Shown here piece by piece: positions 63,141 through 64,000 of a DNA stretch of 64,000 nt. Origin of the DNA: Sycobia sp. Sy_11. Its lineage: Eukaryota; Arthropoda; Insecta; Hymenoptera; Epichrysomallidae. The stretch covers positions 3,460,501-3,524,500 of the forward strand of contig JACCIC010000037.1 of NCBI GenBank assembly GCA_018907035.1. Reading direction: 5' to 3'. Within the stretch, counting starts at the first letter, position 1, and every line of letters starts with the position of its first letter. The notes under the pieces were generated by a model that saw only the letters and a program-made list of their open reading frames with translations, searched no databases and was not told the origin of the DNA. Made by a program: the position numbers and the translations under genes.

Positions 63141-64000
63141 ACTTACTATGTAATGAACAATTAACTAAATTAGTATGCTCTAATAAATGAAGAGTTATAA
63201 AGTATTATCTTATATGCGTCAACTCTTTATTACATCAATCCTATGAATAAATCGCATTTACGCACAGAAAACAAAGCTAGATCTTACCGAAGCGGAACAT
63301 CTTTAAGGCTTCTATATTTCAAAACTACAATTTCGCCTAGTTCGGGTAGGTTACGATATCCCCACCGAGCGAGCGAACCGCCTTGGCGGTCAATCGTAAA
63401 AGCAGCAGCTCGACGGCTCATCAGAAAGCCCTGCCACGGGCCGACCGATAAAATTTATAGCGGCGGCATCGGCCGCGCTCTCCCTTTGCAGCACTGGCCT
63501 ACCCCCTCCCCCTCTTCTCGTACCGGCAATTCCCAGTCAATATTCCAAGTGTCGAGAGCGTACACGTGTGCGACAATTAGAGGCGTGCACGCGCGCGGAC
63601 GCGCGACAACAAAAGGCCCCGCGCACAGCTATGCGCCATCGACCGACGGGAAGAGGGCCCGGGAAGCGCGCCCGTGCTTCCTCTGCCTCGTTAATTAATC
63701 TAATCGAACGAGTCGGGCTGCGCGGTAAACCTCTTTGTATATACGTGGCGCCGCGGCCCACGGGCATTTTCGGACTCTATACATATAGTCGGTACTCCAA
63801 TCCGTTCCCCCGTCCTGGCCTCGCTGCCGAGGAGCTATGCCCGCGGCATTATTAATCGGGTCCCGCTTTAATACCCCAAGCTCCGAGAGAGCTCGCGCGC
63901 AATAACATTAGCGAAACGACATTACAATAATGTGGCCGCGGTCGTGTATATGTATGTATATATGTATATATATATATATGTATGTATAGCGTATAGCGTA
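63141..64000. other. Spacer and terminal GC-rich island
   Basis: AT-rich to about 63330, then a CpG-rich island (63340-63940) with no recognisable coding pattern, ending in TATG/TA repeats from 63946. It could be a regulatory element of a gene to the right, which this window cannot show. Confidence 0.4.

Overview
This is a eukaryotic, insect-type window, most likely from a hymenopteran (ant, bee or wasp). The background is very AT-rich. It is broken by about twenty GC- and CpG-rich islands and by a very high density of (TA)n, (CT)n/(GA)n and (GT)n microsatellites. One split gene with multi-kilobase introns is present. There are no operons and no rRNA or functional tRNA genes. Most long open frames are read-through of microsatellites or chance frames in the GC-rich islands.

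The one gene I can support lies on the + strand from 3392 to 40606. It is the 3' part of an immunoglobulin-superfamily cell-surface gene of the Dpr-interacting protein (DIP)/lachesin family, closest by remembered motifs to insect DIP-beta. Six coding exons (3392-3577, 4755-4947, 8894-9022, 28452-28571, 30539-30709, 40293-40606) join in frame into 370 codons plus a stop. They encode the second half of Ig1, all of Ig2 (exons 2+3), all of Ig3 (exons 4+5), and a C-terminal tail that is first acidic, then Gly/Ala-rich, then hydrophobic. The signal peptide and first half of Ig1 are not visible and should lie left of the window. Family members are neuronal surface proteins that bind Dpr partners during synaptic partner choice.

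Region by region: 1-3391 is upstream intron with repeats. Introns 1-5 are 1.2, 3.9, 19.4, 2.0 and 9.6 kb. They hold a 223-bp MITE-like inverted repeat (7799-8021), a tRNA-derived SINE with a perfect 12-bp target-site duplication (18750-18977), a second diverged SINE (about 31787-32066), and many GC-rich islands and microsatellites. Downstream of the stop, 40607 to about 47300 may be a long 3' UTR with several AATAAA hexamers, but this is not proven. From 47300 to 64000 I see no gene: there are GC-rich islands, a 467-bp foldback element with about 180-bp arms (61939-62405), diverged fragments of the same family, and a decayed mariner transposase (62889-63140).

No novel gene system is evident. 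The best leads are the transposon fossils, the foldback family, the unusual splice acceptor and C-terminus of the DIP gene, and the GC-rich islands as candidate regulatory DNA.
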